From positions 743,762-807,761 of the forward strand of contig NZ_JANTEZ010000001.1 of NCBI RefSeq assembly GCF_024978135.1: a DNA stretch of 64,000 nucleotides, written 5' to 3'. This document shows positions 8,825-17,429 of the stretch, one piece after another (position 1 is the stretch's first letter; the number at the start of each line of letters is the position of its first letter). The stretch is from Herbiconiux gentiana (GTDB taxonomy: Bacteria > Actinomycetota > Actinomycetes > Actinomycetales > Microbacteriaceae). The translations under genes were made by a program, and so were the position numbers. The notes under the pieces were generated by a model that saw nothing but the letters and a program-made list of their open reading frames with translations, made no database searches and was not told where the DNA came from.

Positions 8825-10660
8825 ATGGCATCATCCAGCACCACCACGCCCGACGAGGCGACCGACGCCCCCGAGCAGACGACCTTCGCCGACCTGGGCC
8901 TCAGCGACCCGGTGCTGAAGGTCCTGAAGGACGTCGGCTACGAGACCCCCTCGGCCATCCAGGCCGCCACCATCCCGCCGCTCCTCGAGGGCCGCGACGT
9001 GCTCGGAACGGCGCAGACCGGAACGGGCAAGACCGCCGCGTTCGCGCTTCCCATCCTGTCGCGCCTCGACCTGGCGCAGAAGACCCCGCAGGCCCTCGTG
9101 CTCGCCCCCACCCGTGAGCTCGCCCTGCAGGTCTGCGAGGCGTTCGAGCGCTACTCGGCCCACCTCCGCGGCGTGCACGTGCTGCCCGTCTACGGCGGTC
9201 AGGGCTACGGCGTGCAGCTGTCCGCGCTCCGTCGCGGGGTGCACATCGTGGTCGGTACGCCCGGCCGCATCATGGACCACCTCGACAAGGGCACCCTCGA
9301 CCTCACCGAGCTGAAGTACCTCGTGCTCGACGAGGCCGACGAGATGCTCAAGATGGGCTTCGCCGAAGACGTCGAGACGATCCTCGCCGACACCCCCGAC
9401 TCCAAGCAGGTGGCCCTGTTCTCGGCCACCATGCCGGCACAGATCCGTCGCATCTCGCAGAAGTACCTGCACGACCCCGAAGAGATCACGGTCAAGACGA
9501 AGACCACGACCTCGGCGAACATCACCCAGCGCTACCTGATCGTGTCGTACCCGCAGAAGGTCGACGCCCTGACGCGCATCCTCGAGACCGAGAACTTCGA
9601 GGGCATGATCGTGTTCACCCGCACGAAGAACGAGACCGAGACGCTCGCCGAGAAGCTGCGCGCCCGCGGGTACGCCGCCGCCGCCATCAACGGCGACGTG
9701 GTGCAGGCCCAGCGCGAGCGCACGGTGAACCAGCTGAAGTCGGGCAAGCTCGACATCCTCGTGGCCACCGACGTCGCCGCCCGCGGGCTCGACGTCGAGC
9801 GCATCAGCCACGTCGTGAACTTCGACCTGCCGATCGACACCGAGTCGTACGTGCACCGCATCGGCCGCACCGGCCGCGCCGGCCGCACCGGCGACGCGAT
9901 CAGCTTCGTCACGCCCCGTGAACGACGGATGCTCACCGCCATCGAGAAGGCGACCCGGCAGCCGCTCACCGAGATGAGGCTGCCGACGGTCGACGACGTC
10001 AACGCGACGCGCCTGACCCGCTTCGACGACGCCATCACGGCGGCCCTCGCGGAGCCGGAGCAGATCGCGACCTTCCGCGACATCATCGAGCACTACGTCA
10101 CGCACCACGACGTGCCCGAGGCCGACGTGGCCGCGGCCATCGCGGTGATGGCGCAGGGCGGCACGCCGCTGCTGCTCTCCGCAGAAGACGAGCGCCGCTC
10201 GCAGGCGGTCGAGCGCGACCGCGCCCGCGAGGAGCGCGCCGAGCGCGGCGGCGACCGCGGCGGGCGCCCCGAGCGGGGTTCGCGCGACCGCTTCTCCGAC
10301 GGCGGCGGGGATCGCGACCGCGGGCCTCGCGGCGGTGGCGGCCCCAAGGCGACGTACCGCATCGCGGTGGGCAAGCGCCAGATGGTCGAGCCGCGCCAGA
10401 TCGTGGGCGCGCTGGCCAACGAGGGCGGGCTGCGTCGCGAGGACTTCGGCGCCATCCAGATCCGGCCCGACTTCTCGCTCGTCGAGCTGCCGGCCGATCT
10501 GCCCGCCGACACGCTGCGGCGCCTGAAGGACACGCGGATCAGCGGCAAGCTGATCGAGCTGAAGCCGGATCGCTTCGGCAGCTCGGCGAAGCGGCCGGAG
10601 CGGGGCGACCGCGGCGACCGCGGCGACCGCGAGTCGCGCCCGCCGCGCGAGCGCTACTGA
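8825..10660 (+). CDS. deaD: DEAD-box ATP-dependent RNA helicase, DeaD/CsdA type
   Basis: A 611-residue RNA helicase. In order: a Q-motif region near PSAIQ; Walker A AQTGTGKT; PTRELALQV; DEAD in VLDEADEML; SAT; ARGLDVERI; and HRIGRTGRAGRTG. Residues about 455-510 form an Arg/Asp/Gly-rich linker. Residues about 515-590 match the DbpA-type RNA-binding domain (YRIAVGKRQ through GKLIELKP) that directs such helicases to structured RNA. The C-terminus is again Arg/Gly/Asp-rich. These enzymes help ribosome assembly and mRNA turnover, often at low temperature. A TACCGT box lies 6 bases before the ATG, which could mean a leaderless or near-leaderless transcript. Confidence 0.95.
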   Translation: MASSSTTTPDEATDAPEQTTFADLGLSDPVLKVLKDVGYETPSAIQAATIPPLLEGRDVLGTAQTGTGKTAAFALPILSRLDLAQKTPQALVLAPTRELALQVCEAFERYSAHLRGVHVLPVYGGQGYGVQLSALRRGVHIVVGTPGRIMDHLDKGTLDLTELKYLVLDEADEMLKMGFAEDVETILADTPDSKQVALFSATMPAQIRRISQKYLHDPEEITVKTKTTTSANITQRYLIVSYPQKVDALTRILETENFEGMIVFTRTKNETETLAEKLRARGYAAAAINGDVVQAQRERTVNQLKSGKLDILVATDVAARGLDVERISHVVNFDLPIDTESYVHRIGRTGRAGRTGDAISFVTPRERRMLTAIEKATRQPLTEMRLPTVDDVNATRLTRFDDAITAALAEPEQIATFRDIIEHYVTHHDVPEADVAAAIAVMAQGGTPLLLSAEDERRSQAVERDRAREERAERGGDRGGRPERGSRDRFSDGGGDRDRGPRGGGGPKATYRIAVGKRQMVEPRQIVGALANEGGLRREDFGAIQIRPDFSLVELPADLPADTLRRLKDTRISGKLIELKPDRFGSSAKRPERGDRGDRGDRESRPPRERY

Positions 10661-10718
10661 GCGACGCGGGCCGGCGTGTCGGCGCCTCAGCCGTTCCCGT
10701 CTTCGGCGCCCGACGGGC

Positions 10719-11699
10719 TCACGGGCAGCCGCAGCTGCGGCGGATCGTGAGCCCGACAGGCACGACGGTCGACGGCTCGTAGCGGGCGCTCGGAGCATTG
10801 AACCGCTCGAGCGCGCGCGTCGCCGCCAGCCGGCCGAGACGTGCCGGGTCCTGGTCGATGACGCTGACCGAGGGCGTCAGCCGATCCGCCATCGGGAAGT
10901 CGCCGAAGCCGACGAAGGCCGTGCCGGCGTCTTTCAGCGCCGAGAAGGCGTGCATCGTGACACGAGCGTTCGACGAGAAGGCGGCGGTCGGAGCATCCGT
11001 CAACCGGCGCAGCCGTTCGAGCTCGCGGGTGGCGCCGTCGTCGCTGCCCGCGTCGAAGGCGATCAGGCGCTCGTCGAGCGGCAGGCCGGCGTCGGCCAGC
11101 GCCTCGGTGTAGCCCGCGAGACGACGGCGCGAGCTCGGCGGATGCGTCTGGTCGGCGAGGAACGCCACGCGGGTGTGCCCGTGCTCGATCAGGTGCCTCG
11201 TCGCAAGGTAGGAGCCGTGCCGGTCGTCCTCCACGAAGGAATCCGCCTCGAGGTCGATCGGCGCGCGGTCGACGAACTCGATCGGGGTGTGCTCGGTCCA
11301 CGGCGCGAGCCAGGCGTGGTCGGCCGCGACCGGCGCGAGCACGAGACCCATCAGCTGGGTGCGGAGCAGTGCCTCGAGCACCGGCTTCTCGCGCGCCGGG
11401 TCGTCGCCGATGCTGGTGACGAGGGTGGTGATGCCGCTCGCCGAGCAGACCCGCTCGACGGCGCGCACCACGGCGGCGAAGAACGGGTCGACCACGTCGG
11501 GCACCGCCACGCCGACGCTCGTGGAGCGTCCCGCGCGGAAGGTGCGGGCCAGCACGTTCGGCACGTAGTTCAGGGTGCGCATGGCCTCGGCGACGCGCTC
11601 CCGGGTCTCGGGCAGCACATGCGGGTCGTCGTTGAAGACGCGCGAGACTGTCTTGGCGCTCACGCCGGCGCGGTCGGCCACGTCCTGCATCGTCGCCAT
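10719..11699 (-). CDS. LacI family transcriptional regulator
   Basis: A 326-residue repressor with the LacI helix-turn-helix at its N-terminus (MQDVADRAGVSAKTVSRVFN) and a periplasmic-binding-like sugar domain. The ATG at 11699 has AGGAG eight bases upstream; a GTG two codons earlier is too close to that site. The C-terminus ends RRSCGCP, a common tail in actinobacterial LacI proteins. It lies third in line after an FGGY kinase and a LacD-like aldolase on the same strand, so it probably controls that set. It closely resembles the LacI at 38884 along much of its length (for example VSRVxNDDPHV and DPFFAA), indicating paralogues. Confidence 0.93.
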   Translation of the reverse strand: MATMQDVADRAGVSAKTVSRVFNDDPHVLPETRERVAEAMRTLNYVPNVLARTFRAGRSTSVGVAVPDVVDPFFAAVVRAVERVCSASGITTLVTSIGDDPAREKPVLEALLRTQLMGLVLAPVAADHAWLAPWTEHTPIEFVDRAPIDLEADSFVEDDRHGSYLATRHLIEHGHTRVAFLADQTHPPSSRRRLAGYTEALADAGLPLDERLIAFDAGSDDGATRELERLRRLTDAPTAAFSSNARVTMHAFSALKDAGTAFVGFGDFPMADRLTPSVSVIDQDPARLGRLAATRALERFNAPSARYEPSTVVPVGLTIRRSCGCP

Positions 11700-11834
11700 G
11701 TGCACGCTCCTCTGTCGGGATGCGCCGGGGCGGGCATCCGCTGTTCTGACCCGACGAGAGTCTACGGCGGGCCCGGGCGGGTGGCCCGGCGGCCCCGGCG
11801 CGGCGCTCGGCCGGGCCGGGGCCGCTGCCGGGGG

Positions 11835-12737
11835 CTACTCGCGGTTCGCGAGCACCTCGTCGATGATCGCGGCGAGCTCCTTCAGGCGGGGCACGGCCTT
11901 CGTGCTGAGCAGCTCCTCGCGCTTCTCGGACGAGATCGAGAGGCTGTCCTTCCAGAGCGAGCGGCCGGCCATGGCACCGCGGGCGCCGTTGACGACGGCG
12001 GTGCGCACCTGGTCGACGAAGGTCGCGTGGTCGACACCGGCCGAGAGCACGGCCCACGGCACACCGGCGGCGGCCTCGGTGACGGCGGCGGCGGCCTCGG
12101 CCGACCCGGCGTACTGCAGCTTCAGCACCTTGGCGCCCGCGGCGACGCTGAGCTCGGCGGCACCCGAGATGAGCGAGGGGAAGACCTCGGCGTACTCCTC
12201 GTCGCTCTCGTCCTCGAGCTGGTAGGTCAGGATCTCGACGATCAGCAGCACGCCCTCCTCGGCGCACTCCGCGGTGAGGCGGGCGATGTCGTCGAGCACG
12301 ACCTTCTCGTCGTCGCGGCGGTCGGCGCGCAGGTACCAGAGCATCTTGGCGGCGTCGCCTCCGAGCTCACGCACCTTTCGGGGGGTCATGCCCTCGACGT
12401 AGCGGGTGCGCTTCAGGCCGTTCTCGACGGCGAAGCCCGACTCGTCCATCGCGACCACGAGGCCGGTGTCGCTGTCGAGCGTGCCGTCGTCGACCACGCG
12501 GGGCAGCGCGGTCGAGGGGTCGAGCAGGATCGCGGGCGCCGCGTTGCCGAGCACCTTCAGCAGGTCGCTCTTGGCGTCGGCGAGCTCGTCGCGGCTGATG
12601 CCCTCCGCGCCGTTCGGGGCGTCCTTCATGACGGCCTTCATGCCGTTGCGCTGGTCGGCGGCGACGATCAGCATGCCGCCGGCGGGGGTGCTGATCTTCG
12701 AGAGGGCTCGGCGCTCGAGGGTGGTGAGTTCGTTCAC
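11835..12737 (-). CDS. Class I aldolase of the tagatose-bisphosphate/sulfofructose-phosphate (LacD/YihT) type
   Basis: A 300-residue enzyme. MLIVAADQRNGMKAVM near residue 20 and ILLDPSTALP further on match the LacD family; the Schiff-base lysine is probably the one in AAGAKVLKLQYAG. The family cleaves ketose-1,6-bisphosphates or 6-deoxy-6-sulfofructose-1-phosphate to dihydroxyacetone phosphate and a C3 partner. The GTG at 12737 is supported by AAGGAG eight bases upstream; the frame extends further upstream but only through low-complexity Pro-rich sequence. It follows an FGGY kinase by 169 bases and precedes a LacI gene, giving a kinase/aldolase/repressor set. No PTS or Lac isomerase genes are present, so the actual sugar is unknown. 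Confidence 0.85.
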   Translation of the reverse strand: MNELTTLERRALSKISTPAGGMLIVAADQRNGMKAVMKDAPNGAEGISRDELADAKSDLLKVLGNAAPAILLDPSTALPRVVDDGTLDSDTGLVVAMDESGFAVENGLKRTRYVEGMTPRKVRELGGDAAKMLWYLRADRRDDEKVVLDDIARLTAECAEEGVLLIVEILTYQLEDESDEEYAEVFPSLISGAAELSVAAGAKVLKLQYAGSAEAAAAVTEAAAGVPWAVLSAGVDHATFVDQVRTAVVNGARGAMAGRSLWKDSLSISSEKREELLSTKAVPRLKELAAIIDEVLANRE

Positions 12738-12767
12738 GGGGTGGCTCCTTGGTGGGGTGGTGGTTCG

Positions 12768-12795
12768 GGGGTGGTGGGTCAGGGGTGGTGGGTCA
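12768..12795. repeat. Two tandem copies of a 14-bp G/T-rich unit
   Basis: GGGGTGGTGGGTCA occurs at 12768-12781 and again at 12782-12795, and further partial copies follow to about 12850. It fills most of the gap between the FGGY kinase and the aldolase. It is probably slippage-prone simple sequence; no gene is seen in it. Confidence 0.7.
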
Positions 12796-12906
12796 GGGGG
12801 TGGGATGGCTTGGGGTCGGTGGCCGACGAGGTCGGGCGGGTCAGGGGGTGGGGTGGTCGGGGCGCGCGCGGGGTCGGCGCGGTCGCGGGCGGTGCCGCGG
12901 CGTGGG

Positions 12907-14274
12907 TCAGGCGGGTCGGTCGGGATGCGCATCCGTCGCCAGCAGACGCGCGGCGAAGACGGCGGCGCCGTAGGCGGTGTCCTGCGAGCGGTCGGACACG
13001 CGCACGCCCGCCAGCACCTCGGCCCGGGCGCGCTGCACCGAGCGCATGCTCGCCCAGCCGCCGGTGAGCAGGGCCGAGGTCGCGGGCGGCACCTCCCGGT
13101 CCATCGCCTCGACGAGCAGGGCGAGCTCGTCGTTGCCGTGCCGCAGCACCGCTCCGAAGAGGTCGGCCGGGCCGGCGCCGTCGGCCTGCACGACGAGGCG
13201 CAGCACGCCGTCGTCGTTGCGGGCGCCGGTCACCTGCACGTCGCCGTCCTGCAGCACGCCCTCGTAGGGCTGCTCCATCACGGCGGCGTCGAGCGCGTCG
13301 CGGCCCGCGCGGTCGTTCACGCCGACCAGCTGCAGGGTGCGGCGCATCAGCAGCCCGGTCTTGACGCCGGCGACGAGCACCCAGGTGCCGGGCACCACGT
13401 GGCGCACGCAGTTGATCAGCCACTCGGCGAGACGCTCTCGGGCCTCGAACGGCAGCGGCGCGGGGAGCACCCGCAGCAGCACCTCGGCGGTGCCCATCGA
13501 GACGTGGTAGCGGTCATCCGGGAACTCGCCCGTCGACACGGCCGAGACGAGATGGTCGTGGCCCGCGACGGTGAGGAGTGCCCCGGCGAAGGCGGCCGGC
13601 AGCCACTCGGCGTCGGCCCGACCGAGCGGGGTGCCCGCGTCGACGAAGGGCGGCAGGAAGTCGGAGCTGACGCCGAGGTGCGCCAGCAGCTCGGGCCACG
13701 GGGCGCCGGTGTCCTGGTCGAGCAGGCCCGTTCGGGAGCTGAGCGAGTACTCGGCCGCCTGCTCGCCGCCGAGCGCCGCCACGACGAACTCGGGCAGGTT
13801 CAGCCAGCGCGCGCCGGTGAGGTCGAGGCCCTGGTCGCGCAGGTGCAGCAGCTTGATCACCGAGACCTGCACGCCGAGCGGCAGTCCGGTGCGTCCGGCG
13901 AACTCGGCGCGGATGCTCGGCGGCAGCGCCTCGAGCTGCTCACCGCCCCGGGGGTCGAACCACGCGATCGCCGGGGCGATCGCCTCACTGTTCGCGCCCA
14001 GCACCACGCCGGACTCCCCCATGCCCGAGACCGCCACCGCGCCGATGCGGGCATCGCCGCCGCGCAGCTCGGCGAGGTCGGCGGCGACGAGCTCGAACAG
14101 CTCGCGCACGGTCTGCACGAGGTCGGCGGCCTCCATGGTCGTCGTGCCGGCGGCGCCCGCGCGCCAGGGCGTCGGCAGCTGCCGGATCAGCACCTCGGCG
14201 CCGGCCTCGTCGGCCACGAGGATCTTCACGCCGGTGCTGCCGAGGTCGAGCCCGGCGACGAGGGGTGTGCTCAC
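12907..14274 (-). CDS. FGGY-family carbohydrate kinase
   Basis: A 455-residue sugar kinase of the FGGY/actin-like ATPase fold. The N-terminus LVAGLDLGSTGVKILV holds the phosphate-1 DxGxT motif; AIAWFDPRGGEQ matches the substrate/Asp region; VAGHDHLVSAVSTG is the usual hinge motif with catalytic Asp; ALLTGGWASM matches the adenosine loop GGxxxx. The GTG start at 14274 has AGGAG seven bases upstream. It heads a minus-strand set with a LacD-like aldolase and LacI. By analogy the kinase phosphorylates a ketose or polyol before aldol cleavage, but two phosphorylations would be needed for a bisphosphate and no second kinase sits in this set. Substrate unknown. Confidence 0.9.
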   Translation of the reverse strand: MSTPLVAGLDLGSTGVKILVADEAGAEVLIRQLPTPWRAGAAGTTTMEAADLVQTVRELFELVAADLAELRGGDARIGAVAVSGMGESGVVLGANSEAIAPAIAWFDPRGGEQLEALPPSIRAEFAGRTGLPLGVQVSVIKLLHLRDQGLDLTGARWLNLPEFVVAALGGEQAAEYSLSSRTGLLDQDTGAPWPELLAHLGVSSDFLPPFVDAGTPLGRADAEWLPAAFAGALLTVAGHDHLVSAVSTGEFPDDRYHVSMGTAEVLLRVLPAPLPFEARERLAEWLINCVRHVVPGTWVLVAGVKTGLLMRRTLQLVGVNDRAGRDALDAAVMEQPYEGVLQDGDVQVTGARNDDGVLRLVVQADGAGPADLFGAVLRHGNDELALLVEAMDREVPPATSALLTGGWASMRSVQRARAEVLAGVRVSDRSQDTAYGAAVFAARLLATDAHPDRPA

Positions 14275-14329
14275 GGTGGAACTCCTGGATCCCGATGCCT
14301 ACTCGGGCGCTGCGCCTCTGCAGCCGCCC

Positions 14330-14379
14330 ATGTCATCGATGTCATAGATGACGCTACCACGCCATGTCATCGATGTCAC
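14330..14379. promoter_or_regulatory. Twin candidate operator upstream of FGGY kinase
   Basis: ATGTCATCGATGTCA occurs at 14330-14344 and again at 14364-14378, each centred on the palindrome CATCGATG, 34 bases apart. Both lie 55-105 bases upstream of the kinase start (14274), where a repressor site is expected. A half-site GATGAC lies between them. Binding protein unknown; the LacI at 10719 is the nearest candidate. Confidence 0.5.
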
Positions 14380-14387
14380 ACCCCCAT

Positions 14388-14620
14388 CGCACGCCGGTGA
14401 TCGCCTCGGGCGCGCCGTGTCCACCCCGGGCGCGCGCCGGTGCCCACCCAAGGCCCGCGCCGGTGCTCGCCCCAGGCACGCGCCGGTGCTCACCCCAGCC
14501 GCCCGCCGGTGCTCACCCGGGCGCGCGCCTGCGTTCACCCCGGGCGCGCGCGCCCGTACTCAACCCGGGCGCGCGCCTGCGTTCACCCCGGGGCGCACGC
14601 CGGCGATCGCCCAGCCGCTT
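14388..14620. repeat. About ten imperfect copies of a ~23-bp GC-rich repeat
   Basis: Within the 545-base gene-free gap (14275-14819), units close to GGCGCGCGCCGGTGCTCACC repeat roughly every 22-24 bases with scattered changes (CCGGTG, CTGCGTT, CCGTACT variants). There are no unique spacers, so it is not a CRISPR array. It is flanked by the twin operator on the left and two hairpins on the right. Probably slippage-generated intergenic sequence; no convincing gene is seen. Confidence 0.7.
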
Positions 14621-14631
14621 CACCGCGAGAT

Positions 14632-14687
14632 CGAGTTGCCTCTATCCGCCCTAAACGCCGCCTTTTGGGGCGGATCGAGGCAACTCG
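14632..14687. repeat. Palindromic element A (imperfect 21-bp stem)
   Basis: CGAGTTGCCTCTATCCGCCC starting at 14632 pairs with GGGCGGATCGAGGCAACTCG ending at 14687, with two mismatched positions over 21 bp, around a ~14-base loop containing TAAACG and CTTTTG. It lies downstream of the SDR gene on the minus strand. It shares its outer end with element D at 39866. Confidence 0.8.
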
Positions 14688-14703
14688 CTCCGCCGCCGCG
14701 AAC

Positions 14704-14759
14704 CGACTTGGCCCTTCCCGTTCCAAAACGCGGATCTTGCAACGGGACGGGCCAAGTCG
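14704..14759. repeat. Palindromic element B (imperfect 19-bp stem)
   Basis: CGACTTGGCCCTTCCCGTT at 14704-14722 pairs with AACGGGACGGGCCAAGTCG at 14741-14759, 18 of 19 positions matching. The loop starts CCAAAACG, like the loop of element D. It is 16 bases from element A and 60 bases past the SDR stop on the minus strand, so either could act as its transcription terminator. Confidence 0.8.
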
Positions 14760-14819
14760 ATCGTGCGAACGGGGACCGCCGCCTCGGCGTCGGCGCGCGA
14801 GGCCGCCCGCCGCGGCGCG

Positions 14820-15587
14820 TCAGACCGCCGTGTACCCGCCGTCGATCACGATGCTCTGCCCAGTGAGGTACGACGAAGCGTCGGACGCGAGGTACAGCGC
14901 CAGCCCGTGCAGGTCGTCCGGCTCGCCCATCCGCCCGGCCGGGATCGTCCCGATCCACTGCGCGGCGAGCTCGGGGTTCGCCTCGGTGAACTCCCGCGTC
15001 ATGTCCGACAGGAAATACCCCGGCGCGATCGCGTTCACCCGCACCCCCGAAGGCGCCCACTCCACCGCGAGCGACGACGCGAGGTGGCTCACCGCCGCCT
15101 TCGAGGCGTTGTACGACGCCTGGAATTGCGGCTGATTCACGATGAACCCCGACATCGACGAGATGAAAATCGCCGACGCCGGCACCCCCGCCCCGAGCGC
15201 CCGCCGCCCGAACGACTGCGCCGCGAAGAACGTCCCGTCGAGGTTCACCGCGAGCACCTTCCGCCAGGTGTCGGCCGGTACATCCACGCTCGCGCCCCAG
15301 ATCGTGATGCCCGCGGCGGTGACGAGCAGCGACGGCACGCCCAGCTCGGACTCCGCAGCGGCGAAGGCCGCCTCGACGGCGTCGGCATCCGTCACGTCGA
15401 CCTCGTAGCCGCGCGCCTCGACGCCGTACTCACTCGTCAGCCGGGCCGCCGACGACCCCACGATCGGCAGCAGATCGAGCAGCGCGACGTTGACGCCCTG
15501 CCCCGCCAGCGCGGTGGCGAGCGAATAGCCGAGCCCGCGGGCCCCGCCGGTGACGACCGCGGTGCGGCCTCTCAGATTCTCGAACAC
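14820..15587 (-). CDS. SDR family oxidoreductase (sugar/polyol dehydrogenase type)
   Basis: A 255-residue classical short-chain dehydrogenase. Motifs: TGGARGLGYSLA (TGxxxGxG cofactor site), a Ser in FISSMSG, the catalytic YNASKAAV (YxxxK), and the C-terminal TGQSIVIDGGYTAV. Of two GTG codons, 15587 is preferred because AAGGAG lies five bases upstream; the GTG at 15593 would sit directly on that site. It is last of four minus-strand genes (rhaB, class II aldolase, SDR, SDR), suggesting oxidation of a sugar, polyol or aldehyde made by the pathway. In this set a lactaldehyde or rhamnose-type dehydrogenase role is possible, but the sequence does not settle it. Confidence 0.88.
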   Translation of the reverse strand: MFENLRGRTAVVTGGARGLGYSLATALAGQGVNVALLDLLPIVGSSAARLTSEYGVEARGYEVDVTDADAVEAAFAAAESELGVPSLLVTAAGITIWGASVDVPADTWRKVLAVNLDGTFFAAQSFGRRALGAGVPASAIFISSMSGFIVNQPQFQASYNASKAAVSHLASSLAVEWAPSGVRVNAIAPGYFLSDMTREFTEANPELAAQWIGTIPAGRMGEPDDLHGLALYLASDASSYLTGQSIVIDGGYTAV

Positions 15588-15621
15588 GGGCACTCCTTCG
15601 TGATGGATGGCGACGCCACGG

Positions 15622-16371
15622 TCAGATCTCCTGATCCGTCGGCAGGATGACCAGGTCGCGCACGGTCACGTGCCGCGGCCGGGTGAGCATGTAGAGCACG
15701 GCGTCGGCGACGTCCTCAGAGCGGATGCCCGTGCGGGCCCCCACCGCCTGGTCCACCCCGTCGGCGCCCTCCGCGAACCCCCACAGCTCGTTCAGCACGA
15801 CCCCGGGGGCCACCGCTCCGACGCGCACGCCGGTTCCGACGAGCTGGCGTCGCAGGGTGTGCACGAACGACTGCATCGCGTGCTTCGTGGCGGAGTAGAC
15901 GGGCTCCCAGTGGATGTCCTGGTGCCCCGACACCGAGCTCGTCACCAGCACGTCCCCCGTGCCGGCGGCGATCAGGTGCGGCAGGGCGGCGCGCACGGTC
16001 GCCATCGCGCCGAAGACGTTCACCGACACGAGCTGCTCGATCAGCGCCGGATCCGTGTCGACGAAGTCGCCGCCGGTGTACAGCCCGGCGTTCGCGAGCA
16101 CGTCGTCGAGCCGCCCGAAGTCGGTGAGGGCCACGTCCACGGCCCGCTCCGAGACCGACGGATGCGCGACATCACCCGCGACCACGCGCGCCTCCCCCGG
16201 CAGGGCGTCCGCGACCTGGCGCAGCCGATCCTCGTCGCGCCCCACCAGCACGAGCCGCGCACCCTCGGCGGAGAGCAGCTGCGCGTAGGAGCGGCCGATG
16301 CCCGAGCTCCCGCCCGTGATCAGGGCGACGCGCCCGTCCATCCGGCCTCCGGTCGGCGGCGTGCTGGTCAT
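15622..16371 (-). CDS. SDR family oxidoreductase
   Basis: A 249-residue short-chain dehydrogenase: LITGGSSGIGRSYAQ gives the cofactor motif, NAGLY the NAG motif, VTSSVSG the catalytic Ser, and YSATKHAM the YxxxK. The C-terminus ends in ILPTDQEI, typical of a subgroup of SDRs close to YdfG/serine-dehydrogenase-like enzymes rather than the GGY-ending group, so it is not simply a duplicate of its neighbour. The ATG overlaps the stop of the upstream class II aldolase gene by four bases (ATGA), so translation is probably coupled. Substrate unknown. Confidence 0.87.
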   Translation of the reverse strand: MTSTPPTGGRMDGRVALITGGSSGIGRSYAQLLSAEGARLVLVGRDEDRLRQVADALPGEARVVAGDVAHPSVSERAVDVALTDFGRLDDVLANAGLYTGGDFVDTDPALIEQLVSVNVFGAMATVRAALPHLIAAGTGDVLVTSSVSGHQDIHWEPVYSATKHAMQSFVHTLRRQLVGTGVRVGAVAPGVVLNELWGFAEGADGVDQAVGARTGIRSEDVADAVLYMLTRPRHVTVRDLVILPTDQEI

Positions 16372-17429
16372 GGGCGGGCTCCGTTCGAGGGGGTGGGAGG
16401 GGTGGCGGGGGTGGCCGACGGCGAGGGCGAGGTCGCCGGGTCGGGCGAGGTCGGCAGGGCGCCCGCGCCCGCGGCGGCGAGGGCCGCGCGGCGGAGGAGC
16501 TCATCGGGGCGGGTGTCGATGCGCGCCACGTCGTCTGGCGAGAGGAAGACGGGTCCGCCGGCGGGCAGCGAGCCGAGGATCGTCTCCGCCACCTTCACCG
16601 CCATCTCCGTGATGCGCAGCACCTCGGCGGGCGTCGCCCCGAGCGCGAACATGCCGTGATTGGCGAGGTAGACCGCCTTGGGCACGGAGCCGGTCGACGC
16701 GAGACGTTCGGCGAGCATCCGCCGCACCGCCCGCGCGAGCGGAAGCCCCGGGTCGATGTACGGCACCAGCAGCGGGTCGGTTCCGAGCACGACGATCTGG
16801 TCGGGGAAGAGCGAGCCCTCGACGAGCAGCGACGCCCGCGGCGAGCAGAGCAGCGCGTTCACCGGGACCGGATGCGTGTGTCCCACCGCCTCGACCCCCG
16901 GCAGCGCCAGGCAGACCGCGTGCAGCAGCGCCTCCACGGACGGCCGCCGCCCGCCCGGACCGCTCCCGCGCGCGAACAACTCCCGCACCGCCTCATCGTC
17001 GCCCGCGCCGCCCGCGTGCGCGTCAGCCGCCGAGCCAACGAGCGCGTTGGCCGCCGGATCGACGGGCGCGTTGGCCTTTGGGTCGACAGGCGCGTCGACC
17101 GCCGGGCCATCGTGCCCGTGGGCCGCCAGGTCGTCGGCGGTCGGGCGGGCGGGCGGTTCGACGGGGTCGACGGCCGCCGGCCCGGTGGGCGTGTCGGTCG
17201 AGGTGCTCTCGGCGTCGACCAGGGCCAGCACGTCCGGCAGGCCGACGGCGACGAAGTCGGTCGGGTCGGCGATCGCCATCGACGCGCCCGAGGCCTTGAC
17301 GAGCATCCGCCCGTCGCCGAGGGCGATCGAGGTGTTGCCCTCGGCCAGCACCGCCCACCGGCGGTCGGGGCGCCCGAGCTCGCGCGAGAGCTCGACCAGC
17401 TCACTCCGTGCGACTGCGTCGTCCATCAT
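16368..17429 (-). CDS. Class II aldolase/adducin family protein with an unusual internal insertion
   Basis: A 353-residue zinc aldolase of the RhaD/FucA/AraD superfamily. AEGNTSIALGDG and VKASGASM match the phosphate-binding N-terminal motifs, GHTHPVPVNALL holds the HxH metal ligands (His184, His186), and YLANHGMF the third His (258). Members cleave or epimerise sugar phosphates such as rhamnulose-1-phosphate, which fits the rhamnulokinase just upstream (ATGA overlap at 17426-17429). Odd point: residues about 73-145, rich in Pro, Ala and Asp, with repeats such as APVDPKAN and APVDPAAN, split the usual domain. The C-terminal 30 residues are also Ser/Pro-rich. The start is fixed by the stop/start overlap. 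Confidence 0.85.
   Translation of the reverse strand: MMDDAVARSELVELSRELGRPDRRWAVLAEGNTSIALGDGRMLVKASGASMAIADPTDFVAVGLPDVLALVDAESTSTDTPTGPAAVDPVEPPARPTADDLAAHGHDGPAVDAPVDPKANAPVDPAANALVGSAADAHAGGAGDDEAVRELFARGSGPGGRRPSVEALLHAVCLALPGVEAVGHTHPVPVNALLCSPRASLLVEGSLFPDQIVVLGTDPLLVPYIDPGLPLARAVRRMLAERLASTGSVPKAVYLANHGMFALGATPAEVLRITEMAVKVAETILGSLPAGGPVFLSPDDVARIDTRPDELLRRAALAAAGAGALPTSPDPATSPSPSATPATPPTPSNGARP

Noticed and set aside
8831..10798. 655-codon open frame on the minus strand
   Set aside because: Antisense to the DEAD-box helicase; the composition is that of a mirror frame.
14388..14620. CRISPR array
   Set aside because: Repeats are contiguous and imperfect, without unique spacers, and no cas gene is in the window.
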